From assembly GCA_027924585.1 (NCBI GenBank), contig BSBM01000125.1, forward strand, positions 3,787,001 through 3,851,000: 64,000 nucleotides of DNA. Direction: 5' to 3'. The number at the start of each line of letters is the position of its first letter. Within the stretch, counting starts at the first letter, position 1. Position numbers and translations under genes: made by a program. The notes beneath the pieces were generated by a model. That model worked only from the letters and a program-made list of their open reading frames with translations, did no database searches and was not told the DNA's origin. This DNA is from Larix kaempferi. Its lineage: Eukaryota; Streptophyta; Pinopsida; Pinales; Pinaceae. Shown here one piece after another: positions 22,637-33,636 of this stretch.

Positions 22637-23763
22637 TTGGCTTTCAAAATGGTCCAGTGGAAGGAGAGGCAACACAAACTCGAAGACGTTCAAGCAGAAA
22701 ATGTCCCACACTCCATGAATGCTTTGCAGGGGTGTGGACTGCTGAAATTCTTCCATGTACAAGGGACGAGGGCCCAAGTACATCTGCTTGACTACCTGAT
22801 CAGGTTGTGGGACCTAGATCAACAATTCATCAGGGTAGGTTCCCACATCCTCACATTGGATGTGGAATATATCTATTTTTTGATGGGGTTATCGAAACGT
22901 GGGGCCCCTATATCACTATCCGGGCCTCAGGGTGGTGACCAGTCTACTATAAGTCTTGTGGCCTAGTTCTTCATTCTAGGTACACATATGCTTGCTGGGA
23001 AAATTTCAATCAAGAACATACAATATCGACCTCTCAGGACCATGTTATTTACCATTTAGCGGGTGGCGGGAAGCATGGTTGCTCATTAGGCCACCAAGGC
23101 TCACATGTAATATGCCATTGAGTGTATGGCACCGACAATATTCAACTGGTGCAAGGGAATCCTTGTGAACTTGAAGGATCAACTCACCAAGTGCCTAAGG
23201 GGTGAGTTGAAACAGTTTAGTTACGGTTCCATCGTAAGTTCTTTATTCTTAGAAAGAGTTCCACTACTGCGGCCACGGGTAGTCTAGTTAGATGATCTCG
23301 ATCCACGAGATCTACACATGGTTCAGTGGTCCGAGGTGATGGCCCTCCATTGAGGAAGGGGACCCATGATTACCTATGGGATAACCTTCTTCAGGTGTAT
23401 CTGTGGACAAATACTCATGGTCAAGAATTATGTATATGCGAGTACCAATTTCAAAGGGGATCCAGATCTATATCTTCCTAAGGGAGAGAAATGGGGAGAC
23501 ATTGGTAAGAAAGAAACTCTTGTTGTTTTTATGTATTTTATAGTTTTTAATGTTTTTGTGTAGTCATGATGGTTCATACATGTTTTATACATATGTTCGC
23601 CTGTCCCGACTAGTTGGTTCCTCTCCGATCAAGAGGAGGGGAGTCGTGCGAGAGATGGTAGTGGCCCAAGAGGAGGCGGTGGAGGAGTTGGATGAGCTGG
23701 AGGAGAACCTTCAGATATTAACTGTTGATATCCATGTCATATCCATTGATGACCTCCCATGAC
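22637..23763 (+). pseudogene. Decayed protein resembling plant mobile domain (PMD-like)
   Basis: One phase stays coherent from about 22637 to 23560, apart from six in-phase stops: TAG 22964, TAG 23057, TAG 23087, TAA 23108, TAG 23285 and TGA 23351. Every stop can be one C-to-T or G-to-A step from Gln, Trp or Arg codons. The segment GSHILTLDVEYIYFLMGLSKRG (shown in part: LDVEYIYFLMGL) followed by GAPISLSG resembles the start of plant mobile domain (PMD-like aminotransferase-like) proteins, which are found in host genes and in transposons. After a frame change near 23560 a Glu-rich tail (EEAVEELDELEENLQ) ends at TGA 23761. There are no recognisable element ends. The family assignment is tentative. 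Confidence 0.45.
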
Positions 23764-24141
23764 ACTAGCAATGCAAGACAATTAGGGTTTCTGGATGGTT
23801 TGGTCGGCTACTCCGTCGAGTGGATCTAGCCATTATATGTTATCACGAGCATCCCCAGAGATAGGATCTATGTATGATGTACTGAAATCCATAGGATTCA
23901 GATCTTGTATATATGATCTACTGAAATATTATGAGCTTTAGATTTTTGTATCAGTACCAATTTTTGTATTTTATTGGACATGGTGATATATATAAAAAAA
24001 TGCTATCTGGCAGTTTTATATACTGTGTTTTCTATGATGAATTTGGGATCTTATGGGTGTTGGCCTATACACTATGATTAGTTTTACATGTTATGTCAAT
24101 TTGTAAATCTTTCATAAAAAAATTTATGAATGTGAAATATA
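23764..24141. other. Non-coding stretch after the PMD-like relic
   Basis: AT-rich, with a short imperfect repeat (GTACTGAAATCCATAGGATTCAGATC against ATCTACTGAAAT near 23878-23930, partial words only). It looks like a 3' untranslated region of either neighbour; no gene seen. Confidence 0.35.
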
Positions 24142-24558
24142 CTAGTCTAATATGAAATTAGCCAGGGAGATAGAAATTGCATTCATGCTTCTTGGAATAT
24201 GTAGGTATTGAATGGACTCAAATGACCTCTCTAAGAGACGTACTCGCCGAAATAAGTTAAGTAATATGAGGTCACAGATAACGTAGAATCGGTTCATATG
24301 AGATACCAATAACTGTGAATAAAGGTAGATAACAATGTGGTCCAAACCCAGGGATAAAGCGTTGGTCAATAATGCAATCACCGCGTGATACTCATCAACG
24401 TTATTGGTATAAAAAACTAGGTAGGATCCTCCTAATATTATCAGCTCACCGACAGGGGAATAGAGTACCAATGCTTCCGAGGCGAGGTTGCGGGTGTGCC
24501 GGATAGCGTCGTCTACAAATTCATAACAACATGCCATCTGCACATCCAGGAAGAACAT
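24142..24558 (-). pseudogene. RNase H-like domain ORF, decayed, 3' of G1 integrase (copy C)
   Basis: 138 codons from ATG 24558. The pattern fits the RVT_3/archaeal-type RNase H found in Tat-like Gypsy elements: FYTNNVDEYHAVIALLTNA (Glu kept), IYLYSQLLVSHMN (the catalytic Asp of DSQ is Tyr here), and LHIPRSMNAISISLA (the Asp of the final AD is lost). It therefore looks catalytically dead. If the TG...CA unit at 24561-29428 is removed, this ATG lies about 110 bp after the stop of the G1 integrase (29534), so in copy C an RNase H-like frame would sit behind integrase rather than before it. Confidence 0.55.
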
Positions 24559-25402
24559 GGTGTTAGCACTCAGATTTTACCCTTTGGTTGTGGAAGGATA
24601 AACCTAAGGTAACTATTTCAAACCAATCTTTAGGAGGGAATTAGCCTTTTCTCTACCAGAGAGGGCTTTCTCATAAATATGTAAATGGCTAGAGATAATA
24701 ACTGGGTTTTTCAAAATAAGTATGTGGTTCAAATTCACACAAGAATCATTGGGCATGGAGTCGAAACTATGAAATCTATAGACCAACACATAAACAACAA
24801 TAAAGATTTTCACAGAGGAAAGATAGTTGTCACATTACAGTCAAATCTTTTTGTAGGTGATTTAGAAAGAAACATAGGCAGCCCATCAATAATGGGCACC
24901 AATTTTTAGATGAATCCACTATCAATTTTAGAGAAATAATGGATACTCAGACCCGATAAATCAAGGCATAAAACATATGAATCTCGATTTACAATAAACT
25001 CTCATCTGAGCATAGAAGATATGACACAAAGTAAATTATAACGAAGAAAAGTAAGCATACACATATAAGAAAAGAAAAGTACAGACTGTAATTCTGATCA
25101 ACACATGAATCTCTGATACTGTAAAGATATGTTATTTCCTGTGTGGTTCTTTTATAAAAAATACATCAATCCGATACAAAAACTCTTGTCTTCAAAAGGT
25201 TTCCAACCTTTTCAAAAATAACTCACATTGTTTTTTATACAAAACTTCTTCGAAGCAAAACCTAACTGCTTCTTTTAACTAAAATTGAAATAAATTTAAC
25301 TAATTTGCCAAATGTCAATTAAGTCAAAATTTATACAAAATTATTACAAATAAAATTCTTCAAAAGTCTTCATTTTGTTGATAATTTGCTCGATGAGCAT
25401 CT

Positions 25403-28329
25403 TCAAGGATGAAGAGTATACATCATTTTTCCAAACTTTTCCACATAGCTCCACTGGTTAGTAGTAATAGTCTCGTACAGTATCATTTCTTTTGCTAATA
25501 CTTTCAGCTCCACACTTTCTTCATTTGACATAGGAGGGATTTCCTCACTCAAGTTCTTCAACATATTCATGATTTCAAAATCTTCTGCAAGCTTTTCTAA
25601 TAAGATTTTACCTGTAAGAACATGAGTCAATTTCTAGAATTTATCATGATTCATTCTTATTGTAAATAACAAATTTTTGTAATCATTCTGGGAAATCAAT
25701 TCATCATTTTCATTCCAAAAAGTAGGCAATCCTTTTTGGAAGACTTTTTCGAACTTTTTCTTGAAATCAGCAACTTGTCTTTTCATTCCTGCACACTGAG
25801 CTTCGACCCTTTCCAGATGGGTATATTTTCCTAATATCCTTCTTTCCCAAGCGATCACTGAAATTCTATTTTTTATACTTAATGTCTTCGATTCATCCTT
25901 TGATAAAATTCTCAACAAATCTATGGCATTCCGAGCAGTCTCTTTCAGTTTTTTATTTAAATTTTCTCTTACTGTTGTACAATTCTTTAAGGCAGCTTCT
26001 ATTGTTTTCTCCTTTGTTTTTACAAAATTTAAACAAGGTCTGAGATTGGTAACTTCCTCAATGATAATATCCCAAATCATATGTTTACATCCTTGCATTG
26101 GGACTTGCCCAATCACCTGGGAAGTGAACCTTTGATTCGTATCTGATAATTCTGTATTTTTGTTCTACAATCCCTTTATCTCTTCATCTTTATTCTGATT
26201 TTGTTCTTCTAAATTCCGCTTCTCTTCTTTCAATTCTTTAATTTCTACCTCTTTAAGACTCACTTGGGACATGGATTGCACGAGGTTAGATGTATTAGCT
26301 TCTTCGCTCACCTGGATGGTATTTGATTTTTGTTGAGCTAAAACTGTTAGCTTTTCTTTCAGATCCTCGATTTGATATTTCACTCGTAATCAAGTCAATT
26401 TGTAACTTTTTGACTTGTTGTTGGTGAGATTTATTTTCCAATCTTTCTTGCTTTAATTGACTCTCCATTTTATTTACAATATTTTCCAGTTTAACAACTT
26501 TCAAGGTTGCTTGCAAAAAATCTTCATATATTACCTCTCCTATCTGCTTGTGTAATTGGATCTTATCAGGCACCATTATTTTCTTCAAATTAACCTTTAT
26601 CTCGGTCATTTTTTCTTCAGTCGATACTGCCAGGTTTAAAGTATTTTCTTTGATATCTTTGCTTGCTACTAAAGTAACATCTGAACTTGACAAATCTCTA
26701 ACTTTTGGTAGCAAACTATAAACCATTTGAGAAGAAGATTGTTTATTTTTCCCATATTGATTATACATTTCAAGTCTGGATTTGAATCTACTTATATCTC
26801 CACTCTCCTTAATTTCCTGAAAGTTATATTCCTGTACTTGGACCTCTAGGACTGAAAACTCCTCTTTTTCATAATATTCATTGTCTGTTGAAATAACCAA
26901 TTCTTGCGGTGCCTCAATTTTAAGTCTCTTTTCTCCATCTCTTTCTTCATCATCTACATCCATTATTTCCTACAAACTTCTTTTTTCTCCAACTTCTACA
27001 GTATTTGGTATAGGTTCTACCTCTATTGTTGAGTATGTTAGAATTAGGGCTTCCACCTATGAACTTGTAATTAATTCGTCATCATATTCATACTGCAACA
27101 AGTTTCTTCCTTTTAACAATCCCTCTATTTATTTGTGTTCAAAAGCCTTAGTGTTATTTTTCTTTCTCCTCTCAAAAATGATATGAAGAGGATCATATTC
27201 AACTACTACATCTTTGTTGAACTCCATACTTTCCAATAATTTTTTCACATCTGAAAGAGCATCTTTACTTTTTACAATAAACGGGCCTATTTTCCATAGA
27301 TATTTCAAATCAGAGGCTTTCTTGAACTTCAAAAATTTTTCATCTTCTAAAATCAATTTTTGTCTAACAAATTCCAGAGTGAAAAATCTTAAAGTTAAGA
27401 AAGCAGGCAGCACATAAGGTTCATGTACAAAATCGTACAATCTAATCACCGTGTACTCCATTAATAAAAACCAATATCCTACTACTACCTCCTCCTTCAA
27501 CTGCATCAGGGATTTCATTTCAGGCAAAACCCTTATGAAAAGTACCTATGTAAAGTACTTGTGAACAATGTAACTCTTACTGACTACTAAACATGACCAT
27601 TTTCATCAACTGTGATTGAAACCTAAAATATCGTGTGTTGGAGAAACTTGTCAAATGTGAGTGACTACTTTCTGTTAAAATCTCTTCAAACTTGAGACGC
27701 GGCACCGAATCGTACTCAATTCTAGGAGAACCAACACTTATTCTGAACAACAAACTCAACTATAACTCAGTTACTAGGGTATCAGTGTCTAGACCTAAAA
27801 ACTGGGCTATCAAGTAAAGGACCAATTGAGTATTATCATTGAAAAAATTAACATCCAAAGGGTACGGGGTATTTTCAATTTCCAAGTTGGATTTAAGACA
27901 GGCAGTCAATTTTTTTTGTCGATTCTCAGGAGAACTCTGATGATATAGGGAAACAATAGACTCTTCGGAAAAAATTTCAGACTCAAATTCTTGGGACATA
28001 GGGATTCCAAAATAATTATTGAAAACTAGCGGCTTTATGGAACAAACAATCCTAGTCTTCTGAACATTCATAATGACTTGCTGGGTTTCAAAGTAATTAG
28101 ACTCACACCATGATACAAATTCAGGGAAAGGCATAATTTGTTCAGGGAATAAAAGGATAAGGGATGATTGAAACACTCTATGTACATCTATGCCCTCCGT
28201 ATGCAAATTCTTTAATATTCTCTTAATTTCATGAATCGACAATCGAATTTCTGTATCAAATACATTAAAATATCTATCCTCCAGATCGTTCTTAACCCTA
28301 ACACTACTAAGAATTGGATCTTCTTCCAT
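25403..28329 (-). pseudogene. Broken gene for a roughly 950-residue coiled-coil protein inside the TG...CA unit
   Basis: It starts at ATG 28329 (MEEDPILSS). The coding trace passes through three phases (28329-27577, about 27527-26390, about 26383-25403), with two frameshifts and several stops, including TAG at 27760. The N-terminal 200 residues are globular (LVFNNYFGIP, NDNTQLVLYLIAQFLGLD). The middle has a KKNNTKAFEHK basic patch and an acidic/basic VDDEERDGEKRLKIE segment. From about 26700 to the end, long Lys/Glu/Leu/Gln stretches are typical of coiled coil. I do not recognise the family. The arrangement (helical N-terminal domain, charged NLS-like linker, long coiled coil) resembles ORF3 of the Athila-like element, but I see no clear residue match, so kinship is only a hypothesis. 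Confidence 0.55.
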
Positions 28330-28500
28330 TTATTATTATAAACAAGTATAAATTACTGACAACACCGGTTATAAGACCTTATCTGTCACCGAAATTCTTT
28401 GAGAATGACCTGCCCTGTCACCTTCTTCGTCCTACACACGTCTGGAAGCTTCTGACTCTGACAAATTCCAATAACAAATGTCAACTTTATGTGCTCACTG

Positions 28501-28509
28501 CTATATATA
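28501..28509 (-). promoter_or_regulatory. TATA-like box upstream of the coiled-coil relic
   Basis: TATATATAG on the minus strand lies about 172 bp upstream of the ATG at 28329, a normal distance for a plant promoter with a leader. Motif evidence only. Confidence 0.4.
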
Positions 28510-29533
28510 ACCTTCCTTCACTATCTTTAGGTCTTCTCTATCGGTGGTCAATTTTCTCATCCGTAGATCCTTCATGCGGCAATCCTAGCCATTGGATTTG
28601 ATGTTCTTTTAATGCTTTGACAATATTTCCCTATCAACCATCTGATTTCCTTCATCCTTTGATCTCCGCCATTCATTTTTCAGCGTTTACCTTTATCACA
28701 TTAGTTTCGTGACTTCCCAAAATGGTTTCCATTACCACTTCCACCTCTTGCAATAGATTGTAGTGTTGACACCTGGCAGGATGTTTTGTTTTTCGCAACT
28801 GCTTTTCCTCTTTATCATCAGTGCTTCTTCATAACACGTCGATCATTAGGAACTGTTGATCAACTATAAAGAAATCTAGGCCATTCCTCTTTATATTGTA
28901 CTAGCGCTCTTTAAAAATTTCCCTTTAACAGCTGGATTCCCTCAACGCTGATCTAAGCCATCCACGTGTTTTAACATAACACTCATCGCCCAACACTTAA
29001 GCGGGTTTGCAATACTACCTTTCTTCCCTATGACATATTTCAAAGGAGACACATGGTGGGTTGTTTTGGTTTTTGCAGCCGGCTTTATTTTCTAACTCCT
29101 GCATAGTTTGGCAATGCGACAACACACGAAGACTGTTGATCTCCTGCTTGCTCCCAATCAATGGTGCATCTTGCACGATAGTTAGCGCTTATAACATTTG
29201 TTTTCAGATTATGGTTTTTGGAATTTCTTTTGCTCCTTATGATCAATTTTTTGCATTTTTTCTTATAATTATCTTTTGCTTATCTATTTAGTGCTTCTAT
29301 TTACAACCTTTGATCACACTTTAGCCCATAATCATGAAAACAATCATATTTTAGGATTTCTCAAGAAATTTTCAAAACAACTCTCTACTATACATCATCA
29401 CTTGTGTTTTGAAAACTAGGTGTTAACACATGGTTCAAGTGTAACGATAAGATCCTAACAAACTAAATGAAAGTGTCACACCAAACAAAAACACACGTCA
29501 TATATAGTATATACAAAGTACTAATGCAAAATG

Positions 29534-32500
29534 AATTAAGCATAGTACCATTTTAGGTAGATCCCATTGCGAGGATCCCCCAAAGATATCCCGTCATAAT
29601 CGACTAATTGATAGGATCCCTTTTCCAAAACAAGTTTCACTACATATGGACCATGCCACAAGGACTCAAGTTTTCCTGCCCCCAGCTTATTGTGGTTTTT
29701 TTGTCATAACTAAGGACCAAATCACCCTAATTGAAGATACGAGGTTTTTACGGATTTAACATACTAGGTCTTCATGTGTTTCTTATGCGGTCCATTATCT
29801 AGATCGACATCACGACGTGTTTCATCGAGTTTTTCCAAGTATAGAAATCATTCTTCCTTGGTAACTGTGTTCGGTAAAAGTTCAACAACGATTTTTAGCG
29901 ACAAAATCTCACACTCAATAGGAAATACTGCCTCTAGTCCATACACCAACTGGAAGGGTGTGAAACCAATGGCAGTTTTGACGGACATCATGTATGCCCA
30001 AAGGGTTTTAAAAAGCATCACATTCTAATTAGACTTGTGTTCTCCCACCATGTGCTGAATCATGGTTTTCAAGACCTTGTTTATGGCCTCTACTTGTCCA
30101 TTTGATTGAGAATAGTAGGGAGTTGAGTTTTGATGCTGAAAACCCAATTTGGCACTTAGTTCATCCACCATCTTGTTCTGAAAATGTGTTTTTTGATACG
30201 TGACAATGGCTTGAGGGACTCAGAATCTCAAAATGATATGGTTAAACATAAAGAGTGCAACAATTTTTTCGTATTCCTTGTATGTAGGCATAGCATCATC
30301 CCATTTTGTAAAGTAGTCAACTACAATGATAACGTAACATGCTCCCCGACTGAGGTAGGATTACAATGCATGAAATTGATGCCCCATTTGGAAAAGGTAC
30401 CAACAACGATAATTGGATTTAATGGGGATGGATGTGAGCGCTTTTTATAATGAAAAATATGGCAAGGATAACACTTATTGATCCCCTCGATACAATATTT
30501 GAAAATGGAAGGCCAATGGTTTCCAACGTGTAATATTTTTGGGGATATAGCCATCCCATAAAGATGACCACCACATGCCCTCGAGTGACAATCATTCAAA
30601 ACATGATCGGCCTCCTCATGAGTTAAACAACATCGGAGAATGGAATCAATCCCACGACGATATAATGTATCACCAACAATTAGGTAATATTTTACGTGGT
30701 GACGGACATGATGACGTTCATCACGGAATAAATGAGGACTGAAGCATTGGGTTTGGAGATATAATGTAATGTCTCTGTACCAAGGGTCATAAGTACTAAT
30801 CATAAATAAGGACTCATCGAGGATAGAGTCAATGGGATCAGATTCTTGATCAGTACGAGGAAGATCGCAAATAAGACCGCAAATACCAAATACTTCTTTT
30901 ATTTGGCATTCTCAAATTGGAGATCAAATTCTTGAAGAATCATGATCCAACATGAATATTTTCTCCCTAGTAACTGACGCGTGAGAACGTGGTACATGGG
31001 GTTTGATTCGGAAATAATGGTAGTAGTGCGGAGTAGGATAAAATGACAGAACTTCTAAAGATCATTGACTGCTTCCAGAGCTAACTTCTCTACATGTGAA
31101 TACCTGGTTTCTGATTCAATGAGACCCTTACTAAGGTAGTAGATCACATGTTCTTGCGTGTGACTATATTCCTGTACTAAAACCATAACGATAGTTGAAG
31201 TAGAAGGAACAAGAATAAGGATGTAATCCTTGGTGTAATCTGGTGGCTGTAACACAGGTGCATGAGTAATTGCATATTTGAGGTTGTCAAAGGAGTTTTG
31301 GGTGTAGTCATCCCAAGTGAACGAGACGTATTTCTTTAACAACCAAATATATCCCTTTGTTTTCTTGGATAAATTACACACGAAACGACACAGGTAGTTT
31401 TCCTTCCCTTGCAAACTTTGAAGTTTGGTAATATCCTTGGGTGGTGGTAGGGAGACAATGGCATCCACTTTGAGGGGATAGATCTGGATCCCATCCTTGG
31501 AAATTATGAATCCTGGGAGGCGTCCTGAATCCACACATAAAATGCACTTATGACTATTTAAACAGATGTTATATCGTCGACATATGAGAATTACGACCAT
31601 CAGATGGTCAATGTGGAAGTCACGACGACGTGAATGAGCAGGTAGATAGTCAAGATAAGGTTCCACCGAATCCTTCACATCATGGAAAGCATACCACATG
31701 CCCTGCTGGAATGTAGCACCTGCATTTTTAAGGACAAAAGGGAGTTTACGATATGCAAAAGTACCTCATGGTAATATGAACGTAGTCTTATGTTGGCCAG
31801 CTGGGTGGATCTCAATCTATTTATAGCTAGAAAATCCATCCATGAATGAGAAGATGACACTTCTGGCATAGTTGTCGATAATTTGGTCAATGAACGGGGT
31901 AGGGTAATTTTCTTTAGGACAAGTCTTATTCATATCTCTGTAATTGAAACAAACTCTGATGGTTCCCTATTTTTTGGTAAAGAGGACGACATTAGATACC
32001 CAATCTATTAAGGGGACAAGATAAATAAACCCATCTTTCAACAAATTTTATATCTTTTCTTTAATAGTCGTATTCTTTCTAGGGTGCACGGGACATAGTT
32101 TTTTCCGGACATGTTTTGCATTAGGATATGTTTGAATCTCGTGCATGAGAATAGAAGGATCAATCCTAGGAATTTCCTCATAGATCCATGCAAATACTTC
32201 ACATAAGTGTTTGAACAAGGCCGTAAAAGTGTTGATTTCTCCAGGAGAACAAGTTTGGCCTATGTGAATATGTTCCACTAATCCTGATTTGACCGAAATG
32301 TCTATCAGAAAAGTAGGCTTGATGTTTTCCAAGTTTCCCTCAGTTACCTTATCATAAGTAAGAATAGGAGATTGAGGGTAAGGAAAGACATCCGGTGAAA
32401 CAATAGTTTCAATGGCGTTCTCTTCTATATCTAAAGGAAGAATGAAGGACTTTAGATGATGAAGGTATTCCCATGGGGGTTCATCCATGCTCATAATCTC

Positions 32501-33063
32501 CGTGATTGACTCATCAGAATGAAAATTCCGAAGTAGAGGATCAGGTAGGGATGAGGTCCGATTTAATGGCGGAGATCCTAGGGAATATTCCATTGAAGAG
32601 TGGGCATTTGGTAGATCTTGTGTTGATTGGATGGCCTCATAAGTGGCTTCAGTTGGGCTAAAAGGCATCAAATATCCAATAAAATCCAAATGGCGAGCAT
32701 CAGGAACAACCCATTGTTCGGTTGAGTTGGAAGAAGTTGGGATCATAGATGAGATCATGTTCACTATGGAAACATGGTTTGGGAGATCTGGTGTTGGAAA
32801 GACTCCCATGAGGGATGAATATTTAAGAATTCCTACCCCAACACTCTCATATATCTTCAAAGAGTGTTCTAAAAGAGGGACATTATCCGCGGGATGAGTA
32901 GTGGTGTCAGGTGTAGAAAAATATAACTGGTCGATAGTGATGATTTTTCCATGGTGGGGAAACTGCACTATGTAGAAGACAAATGATGCGACCGCGGTCA
33001 TGATATAGAACTAGTTTCCAACAAGTAATAAGTTATAATCCAATGGGGTGGTGACAACTTCCA
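29534..33063 (-). pseudogene. Decayed G1 pol: linker, RT, RNase H, integrase (copy C)
   Basis: Minus-strand order: linker and RT start (33001-32048, with FAWIYEEIPRIDPS and CPVHPRKNTTIKEKI), RT core (about 32047-31640), RNase H (to 31055, ending RYSHVEKLALEAV), then integrase (about 30830-29534). The RT motif reads YLDYLPAHS where YLDD is expected, so the second catalytic Asp is lost. Integrase keeps its zinc-domain residues (HSRACGGHLYG, CYPCHIF) but the core has many stops. The polyprotein ends NGIYLKWYYA just before TAA at 29534-29536. RNase H and integrase are separated by only about 250 bp, with no second RNase H between them. This is a typical Tat-branch pol, dead. Confidence 0.85.
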
Positions 33064-33636
33064 CATTCATTAGAGGAAATTTGGGTAAAAAATGGGCCTT
33101 CTAAGGAAAATAATAAAATAATAGTAGAGAGAGAGTAAAAAAACTGTTTTTTTGGATCATATTTTCAACTTATCTCCTTGTAAGTTTACTCAAATTTCAA
33201 GCAGGACTCGTTGGATGCATAATTAAATTATGCATCCAACAAGTACCCATGTTGCATACTTTTAGCAACATCCATACCATGAAATATTTAAAATACATTA
33301 AAAAAATGTGTTTCTAGTGAGAGAAAACACGTTTTTTAATGTATTTTCGATTTTTCATGGTGTTGATGTTGTTAAAAGTATGCAACATGGGTACTAGTTG
33401 GATGCATAATTTCATTTTCCATCCAATGAGTCCTCTCTTTTGAAATTTGAGTAAACCTATAAGGAGATTAGTTGAAAATACGATCCAAAAAAATAGTTTT
33501 TATTTTTTCCCTCCAATTTTTTTACATGCACCTTGTTTGAATTTTAAAGCATTTTGATTGGCTAATATGTGATCACAAGAAATTGTACTTTAGGGTTAAA
33601 AGGCCCATTTTTCATCCAAATTTCCTCTAATGAATG
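33064..33636. mobile_element. Foldback MITE inside the G1 protease region
   Basis: The ends CATTCATTAGAGG (33064) and its inverse at 33624-33636 continue into inverted repeats over nearly the whole 573 bp (for example ATGGGCCTT at 33098 with AAGGCCCAT near 33600, GTACCCATGTTGCATAC near 33246 with its inverse near 33385). It interrupts the protease frame between GGKSVSIH and VEVVTTPLDYNLL. It has no coding capacity. The target duplication could not be defined with certainty because the inverted ends run into the flank. Confidence 0.8.

Larger units (their letters stand above)
24561..29428. mobile_element. 4.87-kb TG...CA unit with CATGG target duplication (solo LTR or TIR element)
   Basis: The left end is TGTTAGCAC (24561) and the right end GTGTTAACA (29428), an inverted pair with one mismatch. 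CATGG is perfect on both sides (24556-24560 and 29429-29433). Removing the unit rejoins the G1 3' region, so it is a real insertion. TG...CA with a 5-bp duplication is the LTR-retrotransposon signature, and no second LTR is visible, which makes a very long solo LTR the first reading. A DNA transposon with short inverted ends is the alternative. The flanks 24561-25402 and 28330-29428 are non-coding; between them lies a decayed minus-strand gene. Confidence 0.65.
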
